A program made the position numbers and the translations under genes. The notes under the pieces were generated by a model that had not been told where the DNA came from, did no database searches, and saw only the letters and a program-made list of their open reading frames with translations. 64,000 nucleotides of DNA from Lunatimonas sp. (GTDB taxonomy: Bacteria; Bacteroidota; Bacteroidia; Cytophagales; Cyclobacteriaceae): assembly GCF_020832325.1 (NCBI RefSeq), contig NZ_JAFIEU010000013.1:124001-188000 (forward strand). Direction: 5' to 3'. Shown in pieces: positions 53,815 to 63,032 of this stretch. How positions within the stretch are numbered: position 1 is the first letter of the stretch; each line of letters opens with the position of its first letter.

Positions 53815-56800
53815 TTAGAATGTAACGTTTAGTCCAAAAACCAAGCCCCTTGCAGTAGGATAGCGGGTGCCATCGATACCGGTGGAGACAAAACCACCTT
53901 GTGATCTTGGGGTATCTACCTCGGGGTCAAATCCAGGATAATTGGTAAAGGTGAGGAGGTTTTGCCCGGTAACACTCAGCCGCAGGTTTTGAAGCCAGTC
54001 GATGCTACTGGTGTTAAAATTATACCCCAAACTGGCATTGTTTAGCCTAAGGAAACTACCATCGTGGATAAATCGAGTGGACGGAGACGCAGAGTTGGTT
54101 CGGGCCTCGTTCGGATAATCCAGAACGCGTGTTGCCACATTATTGCCAGCCACCAGGCGGGGTAGGTTAAAATAGGCATTTTCGTCGTTCCAATAGATTT
54201 TATTTCCCGACACCCCGTTGAAGTTTACGGTCAGATCGAAGCGCTTGTAATTGGCGCTAGTGTAGAATCCATAAATGGTACGGGGCAGTCCCGATCCGCC
54301 GTTAACAAAGTCGGCGTCGGTAATCAGACCATCTCCATCCACATCCCTAAACTGATTCAATCCAGCTTCGTTTAGACCGATCCACTCGTGCACCCAAAAA
54401 GTTCCCACCGGAAAATTGTTCAAAAAACCATTTACCTGTACTCCGGAAAGCCCCGGTCCACTGATGCCTCCGGTTCGAAGAATGGTAACAGGTAAGTTGG
54501 TGACGTTATTTCGCAGGAAGCTGATATTTCCACCGATATCCAGTCGAAAATCGGTACTGATGTTTTTACGGAATCCCAAAGCCAGTTCCAAACCGCTGTT
54601 CTCGATCTCCATCGGATAGTTGCTCCAAAACGAAGAGGTTGCCACAATGGGGTCTACTCCCGTTTGGGTTTCCCACAAGATGTCACTGGATACCTTCCGG
54701 AAAACATCCACGGTACCATATAGTTCTTCATTGAAGAATCCAAAATCAAAGCCAATATTTGTCTGAGTGGAAACCTCCCATTTTATATCGGGATTTTGCA
54801 GCCTCACGAAGTTGATACCCGGAGAAACTGGGGAGTTGGCACCAGGTGTCAGTGCATAGCCTGATCCAGGCCCGGTATTGACTGTAAGCTGCTGCTGTGT
54901 GATATAGGAAGGGATGTCCTGATTACCTGTTCTGCCCCATCCGGCACGCATACGGAGATTGCTCAATGAAGAAGAACCAGAAAGGAAGCCTTCGCTGGAT
55001 AACTGCCATGCCGCGGAAAAGGAAGGGAAATAGCCATATCGGTTGTTTCCACCAAATCGGGAGGAGCCATCTGCACGCATGGTAGCTGTGAGATAGTATT
55101 TTTCGACGTAGTTATAATTCACTCGGCTAAAATACGATTGAAGCTCGTTTATGGAGGCTCCTCCTCCAGGTCTATTGATGCCGATGGATAGATCGGATCC
55201 AATACCTGGATTTCGGTACGCTTCGATTTCCGTGGTGGCGAAATTGTTGATGCTCCAGAAACGGAAGGAGTTGTTGAATTTTTGATAGGAATAGCCGGCT
55301 AAAAGCGAAAAGTTATGTTTTCCTTCACCTAGACTAAACCCATAATTAAGAAAGCTTTCTGTAAGAAAATTGCCATTTTCGGTGGTGGCATCTTGTAGTC
55401 TACCACCGGGATGTGGCAAACGCTGCACCGAATGGCGTCCAATCTGACTAATCCTTGTTCCGGTCGAATTATCTACGGCTACGTTTAATCTATATTCCAG
55501 TCCTTTTAGAATTTCAAATCCTACTTCGATGTTTCCAAGCACACGGTTTACTTTTGAGAAGTCGGTAAACAGGTCCATCATCATCAGCGGGTTGATTCCC
55601 TCCGGAAATAGATAGGCCGAACCGTCAGCATTTCGGGTAGGGTAGGTAGGGTTTGCGGTGAGTGCATTGGACAGGGCATCTCCACCAACGCCGGCATTGT
55701 CTCCGATCGGAGGGGAGTCGTTGCGGGTATGGCTAGTCGTTAGGTTGATGCCAAAACTCAGGCGGTCATTGACAAAGCGTTGGGTCATGTTCATTCGGGC
55801 CGTGTATCGCTTCATCGAGCTATTCATCACCACGCCTTCTTGGTCTAAGGCACTGAGGGAAGCAAAGAAATTGCCGTTTCTGGTGCCGCCCCCATAGGAA
55901 ATATTATGGTCTTGGGCAAAGCCAGTCCTGAAAATTTGATCTTGCCAAAATGTGTCAGCCGTCCCCAAATTGGCGGGGTCTCCAAATTGGTTCGTAAAAT
56001 CCCGAAACTGTTGGGCACTGAGTACATCTATGGTTTTAGTTACTTGTGAAAGGGCAAAACTGCTCGAATAATTTAACTTAGGATCAGAGGCGTCCCCTTT
56101 TTTGGTGGTGATCAGTACCACGCCGTTGGCACCTCTAGAGCCATAGATGGCTGTAGCCGATGCGTCCTTCAGAACGTCTATGGATAGAATATCGGACGGG
56201 TTAAGGAAGTTCAGCGGGTTTGCAGGTGCCGCACCACCCACACCTAAATCGGCACCGCCAATGGTGGTGGAGGCATTGTCCAAGGCCACCCCATCTACCA
56301 CAAACAGCGGGCCGCTGCCTGTTCGGACGGACCCTGGGCCACGAATGGTCATTCGGGAGGCTGCGCCTGGCTCGCCGCTGGAAGCTGTTACGTTGACACC
56401 GGCTATTTTACCCTGCAATAGCTGTTCTGGGGAGACAATAACCCCTTTGTTAAAGGACTCCTCTTTCAGTGAGCCGATAGAACCGGTGAGATCGGCTTTT
56501 TTCTGCAATCCATAGCCGACTACTACGACCTCCTGTAGGGAAGATTCGTCCGGCTCCAACGTCACATTGATTTCGGTGCGATTGCCCACCGGAACGCGCA
56601 TCACTTTGTATCCGATAAAGGAGACCACTAATACGGCACCTTCCGGTACTTCCAATGTATAACGTCCATCGATGTCAGTGACAGTTCCGCGTGCAGCACC
56701 TTCCACGGTGACCGTTGCTCCGGGAAGGGCCTCGCCACTATCGTCTTTCACTACGCCCCGCACGGTAATATCCACAGGGGCCTCGTTTGCCAGACCAACT

Positions 56801-57168
56801 TCTCTAACCACCTTTTTCGCATTGATGCTGTGGTTTAGTTGGCGGAAAGCTATGGCGGTTTGCTTTGAAATATCTGTGAGGTAATCCTCTACCGTGCCGT
56901 CGGCCTTTTCCAAATACACCAGCGTACCGCGGTCTAGGTCCTTATGGTCATAAGAAAACTGGAAAGGTGTTTGCTTTTGAACAATGGAAAAAAACTGCTG
57001 AAGGGTCAAAACCTCTCGGTCTATCTGTACCCTCACCTCGTCAATGGATTTATATTGCCCATTAACGTTCACTGCCAAGACAAAGTTGAAGATCAACATT
57101 TGTATTACAAATCCGAATAGGAAGTAACGGGACAACATATAGATTGTCTTTTGTAATTTTAATTTCAT
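53815..57168 (-). CDS. SusC/RagA TonB-dependent transporter with N-terminal STN domain
   Basis: 1117 residues. After a signal peptide (FGFVIQMLIFNFVLAVNVNG) comes an STN domain, about 45-120 (REVLTLQQFFSIVQKQTPFQFSYDH, GTVEDYLTDISKQTAIAFRQ), the usual contact for FecR-type anti-sigma factors. Next are a carboxypeptidase-regulatory-like domain (TVRGVVKDDSGEALPGATVTVEGAARGTVTDIDGRYTLEV split over 132-172), the TonB-plug (LLQGKIAGVNVTASSGEPG, FVVDGVALDN, GSRGANGVVLITTKKG), and the barrel, with a C-terminal GLVFGLNVTF. Energised uptake of oligosaccharides through the outer membrane with SusD. The STN domain matches the ECF/FecR genes upstream, making a cell-surface signalling system. Confidence 0.96.
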   Translation of the reverse strand: MKLKLQKTIYMLSRYFLFGFVIQMLIFNFVLAVNVNGQYKSIDEVRVQIDREVLTLQQFFSIVQKQTPFQFSYDHKDLDRGTLVYLEKADGTVEDYLTDISKQTAIAFRQLNHSINAKKVVREVGLANEAPVDITVRGVVKDDSGEALPGATVTVEGAARGTVTDIDGRYTLEVPEGAVLVVSFIGYKVMRVPVGNRTEINVTLEPDESSLQEVVVVGYGLQKKADLTGSIGSLKEESFNKGVIVSPEQLLQGKIAGVNVTASSGEPGAASRMTIRGPGSVRTGSGPLFVVDGVALDNASTTIGGADLGVGGAAPANPLNFLNPSDILSIDVLKDASATAIYGSRGANGVVLITTKKGDASDPKLNYSSSFALSQVTKTIDVLSAQQFRDFTNQFGDPANLGTADTFWQDQIFRTGFAQDHNISYGGGTRNGNFFASLSALDQEGVVMNSSMKRYTARMNMTQRFVNDRLSFGINLTTSHTRNDSPPIGDNAGVGGDALSNALTANPTYPTRNADGSAYLFPEGINPLMMMDLFTDFSKVNRVLGNIEVGFEILKGLEYRLNVAVDNSTGTRISQIGRHSVQRLPHPGGRLQDATTENGNFLTESFLNYGFSLGEGKHNFSLLAGYSYQKFNNSFRFWSINNFATTEIEAYRNPGIGSDLSIGINRPGGGASINELQSYFSRVNYNYVEKYYLTATMRADGSSRFGGNNRYGYFPSFSAAWQLSSEGFLSGSSSLSNLRMRAGWGRTGNQDIPSYITQQQLTVNTGPGSGYALTPGANSPVSPGINFVRLQNPDIKWEVSTQTNIGFDFGFFNEELYGTVDVFRKVSSDILWETQTGVDPIVATSSFWSNYPMEIENSGLELALGFRKNISTDFRLDIGGNISFLRNNVTNLPVTILRTGGISGPGLSGVQVNGFLNNFPVGTFWVHEWIGLNEAGLNQFRDVDGDGLITDADFVNGGSGLPRTIYGFYTSANYKRFDLTVNFNGVSGNKIYWNDENAYFNLPRLVAGNNVATRVLDYPNEARTNSASPSTRFIHDGSFLRLNNASLGYNFNTSSIDWLQNLRLSVTGQNLLTFTNYPGFDPEVDTPRSQGGFVSTGIDGTRYPTARGLVFGLNVTF

Positions 57169-57260
57169 AATTTTGGAATGTTTATTGGATTATTTCTATA
57201 AACTAAGTCTCTGTCTGCATCCCATTCCCCAATGTTTTGACAGGCAAAGACGAATCATGG

Positions 57261-57290
57261 GCCAACTGATTCATTCAGTTGGCTTTTTTT
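57261..57290 (+). terminator. Strong terminator-like hairpin facing plus strand, between fecR and susC
   Basis: GCCAACTGA (57261-57269) pairs perfectly with TCAGTTGGC (57275-57283), followed directly by TTTTTTT (57284-57290). The U tract is on the plus strand, opposite to the flanking minus-strand genes fecR and susC. On the minus strand it reads as a hairpin preceded by A's, with no U tract. Confidence 0.65.
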
Positions 57291-57322
57291 AACTTGTGTT
57301 ATCTCGGGCTTTTTTCATAGGG

Positions 57323-58354
57323 TTATAATTTGATGGTTACGTGTTTATCTTTGATTTGGTAAGTAAAGTTTTCTGAGAATGCCATGCTTTCCAGGACGTT
57401 TTGGAGGGTTTCATGTTGGAATTCTCCCGAATAGTTCCACTTTCGTTGTTCGGTGCCCTCAACGGCTATCGTAACGCCGTACCATTGCTCCAAGCGCAAA
57501 AGCACTTCGCCGAATGGGCTGTTTCTGAAAACAAGCCATCCGTCCATCCATCCTGCCGTAGCCCGCTGATCAAATCCGCGGATTTCCAAGGACGAATTCT
57601 TTGCATCATAGACTCCTTCTTCTCCAGGCACCAAGATCCTTTCATTGGGAGATTCCCGGGACTGTATCTGAATACTGCCCGTCAGTAGAGCTACTTTGGT
57701 GATGGTACCGTTGGTTTCTTCCTTCACGTTGAAAGAGGTTCCCAAGACCCGGGTGGTCAGTGTAGCTGTTTCGACCGTAAAACTTCGTTTCGGATCTGGC
57801 TCTACGACGAAAAAAGCTTCGCCGGAAAGTCTCACCGTTCGTTCGGTGTCGTTAAAGCGCTCCGGATACTCCAACCTGCTTGAGGCGTTCAGCCAAACCT
57901 CCGATTGATCCGGTAGTCCGAGCTTGAGCTTCTCTCCGGGGTTGGTAGTTTTGGTAATCCATACGATCGGTTCTTCCGGCTCTACGGTGGGCGTTTGGAC
58001 GAAAAGCTGTGCCAATATCCGGGCTGCAATGATGCCAAAGATCAGGATAGCTGCTACCCGCCGAAACTGATTCATTCTAAACCACAGGACGGTTTTCTGG
58101 TTTTTTGATTTATGGGAGATACTACCTCTTGTACCTTTCAGGATATTCACGAGCAGGTCTTCTTTCAAGGAAGGATCTGCTGGGAAGGATTTGCTGGATA
58201 GTCCAAGCAAGAGTTCTCTGGCTAGCATCATTTCGGCAATGTCTTCTGGGTGCGCTTTCATCCAGTTTTGCCAAAAGGCCTCCAGTTCCTCATCGGGTGC
58301 CTTTACCCATCGGATAAATTCAGGATTAGACAGAAAAATAATTTTTTTACTCAT
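57323..58354 (-). CDS. FecR-family anti-sigma factor (with DUF4974 domain)
   Basis: 343 residues. Cytoplasmic anti-sigma part (about 1-90, PEFIRWVKAPDEELEAFWQNWM), one membrane helix (RRVAAILIFGIIAARILAQLFV, about 96-117), FecR domain (KTTNPGEKLKLGLPDQSEVWLNASSRLEYPERFNDTERTVRLSGEAFFVV and TTRVLGTSFNVKEE), and C-terminal DUF4974 (NSPFGEVLLRLEQWYGVTIAVEG, QNVLESMAFSENFTYQIKDKHVTIKL). It holds the ECF sigma factor at the membrane until SusC's STN domain signals substrate. Located 98 bp downstream of the sigma gene and 154 bp upstream of susC. Confidence 0.95.
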   Translation of the reverse strand: MSKKIIFLSNPEFIRWVKAPDEELEAFWQNWMKAHPEDIAEMMLARELLLGLSSKSFPADPSLKEDLLVNILKGTRGSISHKSKNQKTVLWFRMNQFRRVAAILIFGIIAARILAQLFVQTPTVEPEEPIVWITKTTNPGEKLKLGLPDQSEVWLNASSRLEYPERFNDTERTVRLSGEAFFVVEPDPKRSFTVETATLTTRVLGTSFNVKEETNGTITKVALLTGSIQIQSRESPNERILVPGEEGVYDAKNSSLEIRGFDQRATAGWMDGWLVFRNSPFGEVLLRLEQWYGVTIAVEGTEQRKWNYSGEFQHETLQNVLESMAFSENFTYQIKDKHVTIKL

Positions 58355-58452
58355 AGATATCTCTTGCTTTCATAGGCAAGAGTCAAAAAGCCACCAAATG
58401 ACATCGGCAAACTGGAAAAAAAGATAAAAAAATCCGACCAACGATCCAATCG

Positions 58453-59007
58453 CTACTCCAAAGCCGCCCGAAGTTGCTTCAAAGCTTTGTAGATCAGGTT
58501 TCTGGCCGATTTTACATTGCTCATGTTCATCAAATGTTGTACCTGCGTATAATCCATCCCCTCAAAATACAGATAGTAGATAGCCTCTTTCTTTCGTGCG
58601 CTAAGCTGCCCTAGTGCCTGATTGATTTTTAGTACCTGATTCTCGTCAATTTGACGGGAAATCAACACCTGCTCGGGCGAAGGGTGAAATTCCAGGTCAA
58701 AGTCCGCTTCAATGGGATGGATGTACTTGTACCATTTTTTTTCTTCCTTTAGGATTCGGTTTTTTAGGGATTTGAACAGGTAAAACTTAATATTTTCCAC
58801 ATCCCCTACCGTTGCCCGATTGGCACGTAAATAGATAAAAAGATCCTGAATGGCATCTTTCAGGAGTGCTTCGTTTTTGGTTAGTTTCTTGCCGTAGGAA
58901 AATAGGGATTCAAAATAGGTTTGGTATAGAGAAATAAATGCAGATTCGTTTCCCTTTTTGAACATTTGCCAAAGGTCTTTATCAGGGATGGGCTCTTGAT
59001 TTTTCAT
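58453..59007 (-). CDS. ECF-type sigma-70 factor
   Basis: 184 residues from the ATG at 59007; the ATG at 59058 adds 17 residues of doubtful sequence. Region 2 (LWQMFKKGNESAFISLYQTYFESLFSYGKKL...LKDAIQDLFIYLRANRATVG) and region 4 (INQALGQLSARKKEAIYYLYFEGMDYTQVQHLMNMSNVKSARNLIYKALKQLRAAL) are present and no other domain. It directs RNA polymerase to promoters of the SusCD operon when released by FecR. First gene of the minus-strand sigma - fecR - susC - susD array and divergent from the sugar-catabolic operon at 59493. Confidence 0.95.
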   Translation of the reverse strand: MKNQEPIPDKDLWQMFKKGNESAFISLYQTYFESLFSYGKKLTKNEALLKDAIQDLFIYLRANRATVGDVENIKFYLFKSLKNRILKEEKKWYKYIHPIEADFDLEFHPSPEQVLISRQIDENQVLKINQALGQLSARKKEAIYYLYFEGMDYTQVQHLMNMSNVKSARNLIYKALKQLRAALE

Positions 59008-59058
59008 CGCATCGGATCGAATGGGAGCCTCCGATACAAACGCTACACTTTTCTTCAA

Positions 59059-59492
59059 TGTGTTTTGGGTTTATTTATTTTTTTTCGCTGGGCACGAATT
59101 AATTTGTCTAAAGGTAAAAAATTTGTTCAACTTTCCGTTTAACCTATTATTAATTAATTGATACTGTAATATGACCGTTTGTATGGTACGACTCTTTTCG
59201 ATTTAGGATCGGTTCGTTCCACCTAACGTTTTTTAATTGATTTTCAGTTGGATGTTTTTGAGGCCAAAAGCGGGAATTCAACCAAACAGCTAGTTGTTTT
59301 ACCCACAAATATTTTTGAACTTAGCAATTGCCTAATGGACTATGCCGCTTGCACTTTTCGCAGCCAAATCACAGATTTTCGGTAAATGGATAGTCCTTCC
59401 CTTTGATTTAAGGTACTTAGTAAGCATGTTTTAGTCGATCAACAAAATGAAGACCGATAGTTAACCTTTTCTTTTAAATCCCATACACCATT
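59059..59492. other. Divergent regulatory region sigma factor / catabolic operon
   Basis: 434 bases, AT-rich. It must carry the promoters for both directions. I see no clean sigma-type or ECF consensus and no strong dyad beyond the short AAACAGCTAGTTGTTT around 59284-59300. Confidence 0.45.
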
Positions 59493-60197
59493 ATGAAACC
59501 AATCGTACAGATTTCACTGGATCTAACGAATATTGATGAAGCACTGGAAACCGCGGCTATGGCCCTGCGAGCCGGTGTGGATTGGCTGGAAGCAGGTACT
59601 CCGCTTATCTTGGCCGAAGGCCTGCATGGAGTCCGTAAGCTTCGAGAAGCATTCCCGAATGTTCCCATTGTGGCTGACTTGAAAACCATGGACGGCGGAT
59701 ACTTGGAGGCAGAGATGATGGCTAAAGCCGGAGCCGACTACGTAGTCGTTATGGCACGTGCTCACGAGGAAACCATCAAATGTGTTGTTCAAGCTGGAAG
59801 AGATTTTGGTGCCAAGGTAATGGGAGACAATCTAGGTTGCCCAGACATGGTCGCCGGAGCGAAGATGTTGGAGGATCTTGGGTGCGATATCGTGATACAC
59901 CATATCGGATACGACGAGCGTAGGGGTATTGCTGCTCAGGGCAAGCGTATGCCCAGTCCCATGGATCAACTCAAGGAAGTGGTTGATGCCGTAAGTGTAC
60001 CCGTGCAGGCTGTGGGTGGTCTTTCTTTGGAGCAGGCGATCGCTTGTCCGAAGTACGGAGCTCCGTTGGTGGTATTGGGTGCTCCTCTTACTATCGATGC
60101 CGACGCCTTCAAGACAGCTGACGGTAACCTGGAGGAATCGCTTCGCTTGATCTGTCAGGCAGTGCATGCCTACGGGGATGTACCCTTGAAAAAATAA
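59493..60197 (+). CDS. 3-hexulose-6-phosphate synthase / 3-keto-L-gulonate-6-phosphate decarboxylase family (OMPdecase superfamily)
   Basis: 234 residues. The superfamily D-x-K-x-x-D active-site motif is D62-L-K64-T-M-D67 (IVADLKTMDGGY), preceded by VDWLEAGTPL with Glu33. GYDERRG, PVQAVGGLSLEQA and GAPLVVLGAPLT match the phosphate-binding end of the barrel. Known relatives either condense formaldehyde with ribulose-5-phosphate (HPS) or decarboxylate 3-keto-L-gulonate-6-phosphate (KGPDC). No 6-phospho-3-hexuloisomerase is beside it, which argues against a formaldehyde role. The next four genes are sugar dehydrogenases, an isomerase and a lactonase. First gene of the operon. Confidence 0.85.
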   Translation: MKPIVQISLDLTNIDEALETAAMALRAGVDWLEAGTPLILAEGLHGVRKLREAFPNVPIVADLKTMDGGYLEAEMMAKAGADYVVVMARAHEETIKCVVQAGRDFGAKVMGDNLGCPDMVAGAKMLEDLGCDIVIHHIGYDERRGIAAQGKRMPSPMDQLKEVVDAVSVPVQAVGGLSLEQAIACPKYGAPLVVLGAPLTIDADAFKTADGNLEESLRLICQAVHAYGDVPLKK

Positions 60198-60228
60198 CCA
60201 AAATCAATTCACTCAATCGAATGTAGTC

Positions 60229-61266
60229 ATGTCAATCGCAATGAAATCCAAGGCTGTAGTAAATTATGCGGAGGAAAAAGGCTCTGTAGAAATCAGAGAA
60301 ATAGAATTACCTCAAATTGGGGATACGGACGTATTATTGGAAGTGGTGAATGTGGGCGTTTGCGGAAGTGACCTCCATCAGTGGACTTCAGACCATAGCT
60401 GGCCGGTCAACTATCCGGTAGTGCTGGGTCACGAGTTTGGTGGACGTATCGCGGAATTGGGTTCCCAAGTAACCGGATGGAAAGTCGGCGACCGGGTAGT
60501 GAGTGAAACTGCTGCGGTGATAGACCCAAGCAATCCGATGAGCAAAATAGGTTTATACAACTTGGACCCTACCCGCAAAGGATTCGGATACGGCGTAAAC
60601 GGCGCAATGACCAAATACGTACGGGTACCGGCCCGTTGTCTGCATCATGTTCCGGAGCATGTACCATTTGAGCAGGCCTGCCTGACCGAGCCCAGTTGTG
60701 TGGCTTACAGTGCGGTGGTTTCCAATTCCAATGTGAGACCGGGAGACCGGGTATTGGTGATTGGACCGGGAACTATCGGGATCCTGTGTGCCGCTATGGC
60801 GAAAATCAACGGTGCCGAGGTAGCCATAGTCGGGCTGGAAGCAGACCGTGGACGCCTGAAAATCGCCGAGCAGTATGGCGTTACCGGACTGGTGGGAGAT
60901 GCCACGGAATGGGCAAAGGCTGGAGATGGTTTAGGTGCCGATCTGATTGTGGATGCTGCCGGACATAGCAGTACCCTGCAGATTGCGATGAACTTGGTGC
61001 GGCCAAATGGACAAATAACCAAAGTCGGATGGGGCAAACAGCCCTGCAATTTCTCTTTGGATCCCATTGTTCAAAAAAATGTACGGCTTCAGGGCAGCTT
61101 CAGCCATAACTGGCCCATCTGGGAAAAGGTGATTGCGCTGATGGCATCTGGAACCCTGGATGTAAAGCCCATCATTGGAGGAGTTTGGGAAATAGATTCC
61201 TGGCGTGAGGCGTTTGAAAAGATGCACCACGGCGAAGTTGTCAAGAGTGTGTTAAAGCCCGCTTAG
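60229..61266 (+). CDS. Zinc-type alcohol/polyol dehydrogenase lacking structural-zinc cysteines
   Basis: 345 residues (the ATG at 60241 is an equally good start). MDR-superfamily marks are NVGVCGSDLHQW with zinc ligand Cys45, GHEFGG with His68 and Glu69, TEPSCVAYSAV, and VLVIGPGTIGILCAAMAK for NAD(P). In most relatives a four-cysteine structural zinc loop follows the GHE motif. Here the segment about 92-113 (SETAAVIDPSNPMSKIGLYN) contains no cysteine at all, although the surrounding RKGFGYGVNGAMTKYVRVP matches. It resembles sorbitol/threonine/galactitol-type dehydrogenases. It starts 31 bp after the HPS-like gene. Confidence 0.88.
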   Translation: MSIAMKSKAVVNYAEEKGSVEIREIELPQIGDTDVLLEVVNVGVCGSDLHQWTSDHSWPVNYPVVLGHEFGGRIAELGSQVTGWKVGDRVVSETAAVIDPSNPMSKIGLYNLDPTRKGFGYGVNGAMTKYVRVPARCLHHVPEHVPFEQACLTEPSCVAYSAVVSNSNVRPGDRVLVIGPGTIGILCAAMAKINGAEVAIVGLEADRGRLKIAEQYGVTGLVGDATEWAKAGDGLGADLIVDAAGHSSTLQIAMNLVRPNGQITKVGWGKQPCNFSLDPIVQKNVRLQGSFSHNWPIWEKVIALMASGTLDVKPIIGGVWEIDSWREAFEKMHHGEVVKSVLKPA

Positions 61267-61268
61267 CC

Positions 61269-62060
61269 ATGCGATTAAAAGATAAAGTGATCATTGTAAC
61301 CGGCAGTACGACGGGTATCGGTAAGGCCATCGCCGTCCGTTCCGTAGCGGAAGGTGCCAAGGTGGTAGTCCACGGCTTAGAGGCCGACTGGGCAGACCAA
61401 GTGGTGGAGGAGCTGGGAAAAGACCGCTCGGTAAGCTTGGTAGGGGATTTGGCTCAGGAATCCACCGCCACAAGGTTGGTGGAATTGGCAATAGAGCGCT
61501 TTGGCAAGTTGGATGCGGTGGTAAACAACGCCGCGATCGTTGCTGCGTCGAATTTGGAAAGCACCGATACGGATTTTATGGAGAAAATACTAAGGGTCAA
61601 TACCATCGCACCTTTTTTGCTGATCAAAGCTGCACTGCCGTATTTGGAGAAGTCATCCGGCTGTGTGCTTAACATTGGTTCCGTGAATGCATGGAGCGGG
61701 GAGCCAAATTTATTGGCCTACAGTATTTCCAAGGGTGGGCTGATGACCATGACCCGTAACTTAGGCGATGTCCTCTTTAGAGAACACGGGGTAAAGATCA
61801 ATCAGATCAATCCGGGCTGGGTGCTCACCGAAACGGAAATCGAACGAAAGAAGGAACATGGACTCTCCGATACTTGGTACGAAAATCTTCCCGCCATGTA
61901 CGCCCCTGCACGACGCATTATTTTGCCAAAGGAAATTGCCGCCGCGGCGGTCTTTTGGCTATCAGATGAGTCCGGTCCGGTCAGCGGTCAGGTAATGGAG
62001 TTGGAGCAGTACCCCATGATAGGGCGAAACGCTCCCAAGGATACCAGCACCATTCAATAA
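61269..62060 (+). CDS. Short-chain dehydrogenase/reductase
   Basis: 263 residues. TGSTTGIGKAIA (11-22, TGxxxGxG), VVNNAAIV, LNIGSVN with catalytic Ser138, and Y151-SIS-K155. A classical SDR for NAD(P)-dependent oxidation or reduction of a sugar, sugar acid or polyol. It starts 2 bp after the Zn-dehydrogenase stop, so they are co-transcribed. L-fucose, L-rhamnose or gluconate dehydrogenases of this family are all possible. Confidence 0.9.
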   Translation: MRLKDKVIIVTGSTTGIGKAIAVRSVAEGAKVVVHGLEADWADQVVEELGKDRSVSLVGDLAQESTATRLVELAIERFGKLDAVVNNAAIVAASNLESTDTDFMEKILRVNTIAPFLLIKAALPYLEKSSGCVLNIGSVNAWSGEPNLLAYSISKGGLMTMTRNLGDVLFREHGVKINQINPGWVLTETEIERKKEHGLSDTWYENLPAMYAPARRIILPKEIAAAAVFWLSDESGPVSGQVMELEQYPMIGRNAPKDTSTIQ

Positions 62061-62095
62061 AAAGCAATAAAACACGCATTAAACAAACGATTAAT

Positions 62096-62980
62096 ATGCC
62101 AAAATTAGCCGCTTTCCCCAAGGCCTTTATGCAGGCCTTATGCAAGGACGGAAGCATGAAGATAGCAGAGTGGATTGATCTTGCCAGCAAGTTGGAAATC
62201 GATGGCCTGGAATGGTATGCCGGTTTTTTGGAAATGGAGGACAGGTCCAGATGGCCTGAGTTCCGAAAGATGGTGGAGGATACCGGCAAAAGTATACCCA
62301 TGATGTGCTGCTCACCCGATTTTACCCATCCGGATAAGGCGTTCCGAAAAAAGGAAATTGCCAAACAACAGCATTGGATAGAGATGACGCACGTGTTGGG
62401 AGGTAGCTATTGCCGGGTACTTTCTGGGCAAAAGAGGCCAGAATTGAGCATTGAGGAGGGCGTGAAGCTGGCGGCAGATTCGATTATGGCCTGTATTCCG
62501 TATGCGGAGGAGCGGGGAATCACCCTCATACTCGAAAACCACTACAAGGATGATTTCTGGGAATATCCTGAATTTGCACAGCAAATGGATGTATTTACCA
62601 TGCTGGTAGACCAGATCGACCATCCAAACTTTGGTGTCAATTACGACCCGAGCAATACGTTTTTAGCCGGTGAGGATCCGTTGGAGCTTCTTCGAAAGGT
62701 ATCTCATCGCGTGGTAACCATGCACGCCAGTGACAGGTATCTGAAGTCTGGAACCATAGAGGATCTCCGCAAAGAGGAGGGCGGCGCTGTGGGCTACGCC
62801 AAAAGGCTTAGTCACGGGGAAATCGGAAAGGGACTAAATGACTACGATGCCATCTTCACCGAACTCAAGCGGGTGGGCTTTGACTCTTGGATCAGCATCG
62901 AGGACGGCGTGGACGGCATGGATCAGCTGGAGCGCAGCGTTGCCTTTCTGCAAAAGAAACTTGCCATTTACTGGCCTTAA
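62096..62980 (+). CDS. Sugar phosphate isomerase/epimerase-type TIM-barrel protein
   Basis: 294 residues of the AP-endonuclease-2/xylose-isomerase-like superfamily. Divalent-metal ligands are in place: E147 (LILENHYK), D184 (GVNYDPSNT), H210 (VVTMHASDRY), E269 (SWISIEDG). It may interconvert ketoses or epimerise a keto-sugar, as related DUF1080-associated or KGPDC-associated enzymes do. It lies 35 bp after the SDR and 52 bp before the lactonase. Confidence 0.87.
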   Translation: MPKLAAFPKAFMQALCKDGSMKIAEWIDLASKLEIDGLEWYAGFLEMEDRSRWPEFRKMVEDTGKSIPMMCCSPDFTHPDKAFRKKEIAKQQHWIEMTHVLGGSYCRVLSGQKRPELSIEEGVKLAADSIMACIPYAEERGITLILENHYKDDFWEYPEFAQQMDVFTMLVDQIDHPNFGVNYDPSNTFLAGEDPLELLRKVSHRVVTMHASDRYLKSGTIEDLRKEEGGAVGYAKRLSHGEIGKGLNDYDAIFTELKRVGFDSWISIEDGVDGMDQLERSVAFLQKKLAIYWP

Positions 62981-63032
62981 ACAGACAATCCAATCTCCGG
63001 GCGGACCTTCATCCGATGTCCGCCCGGCCTAA

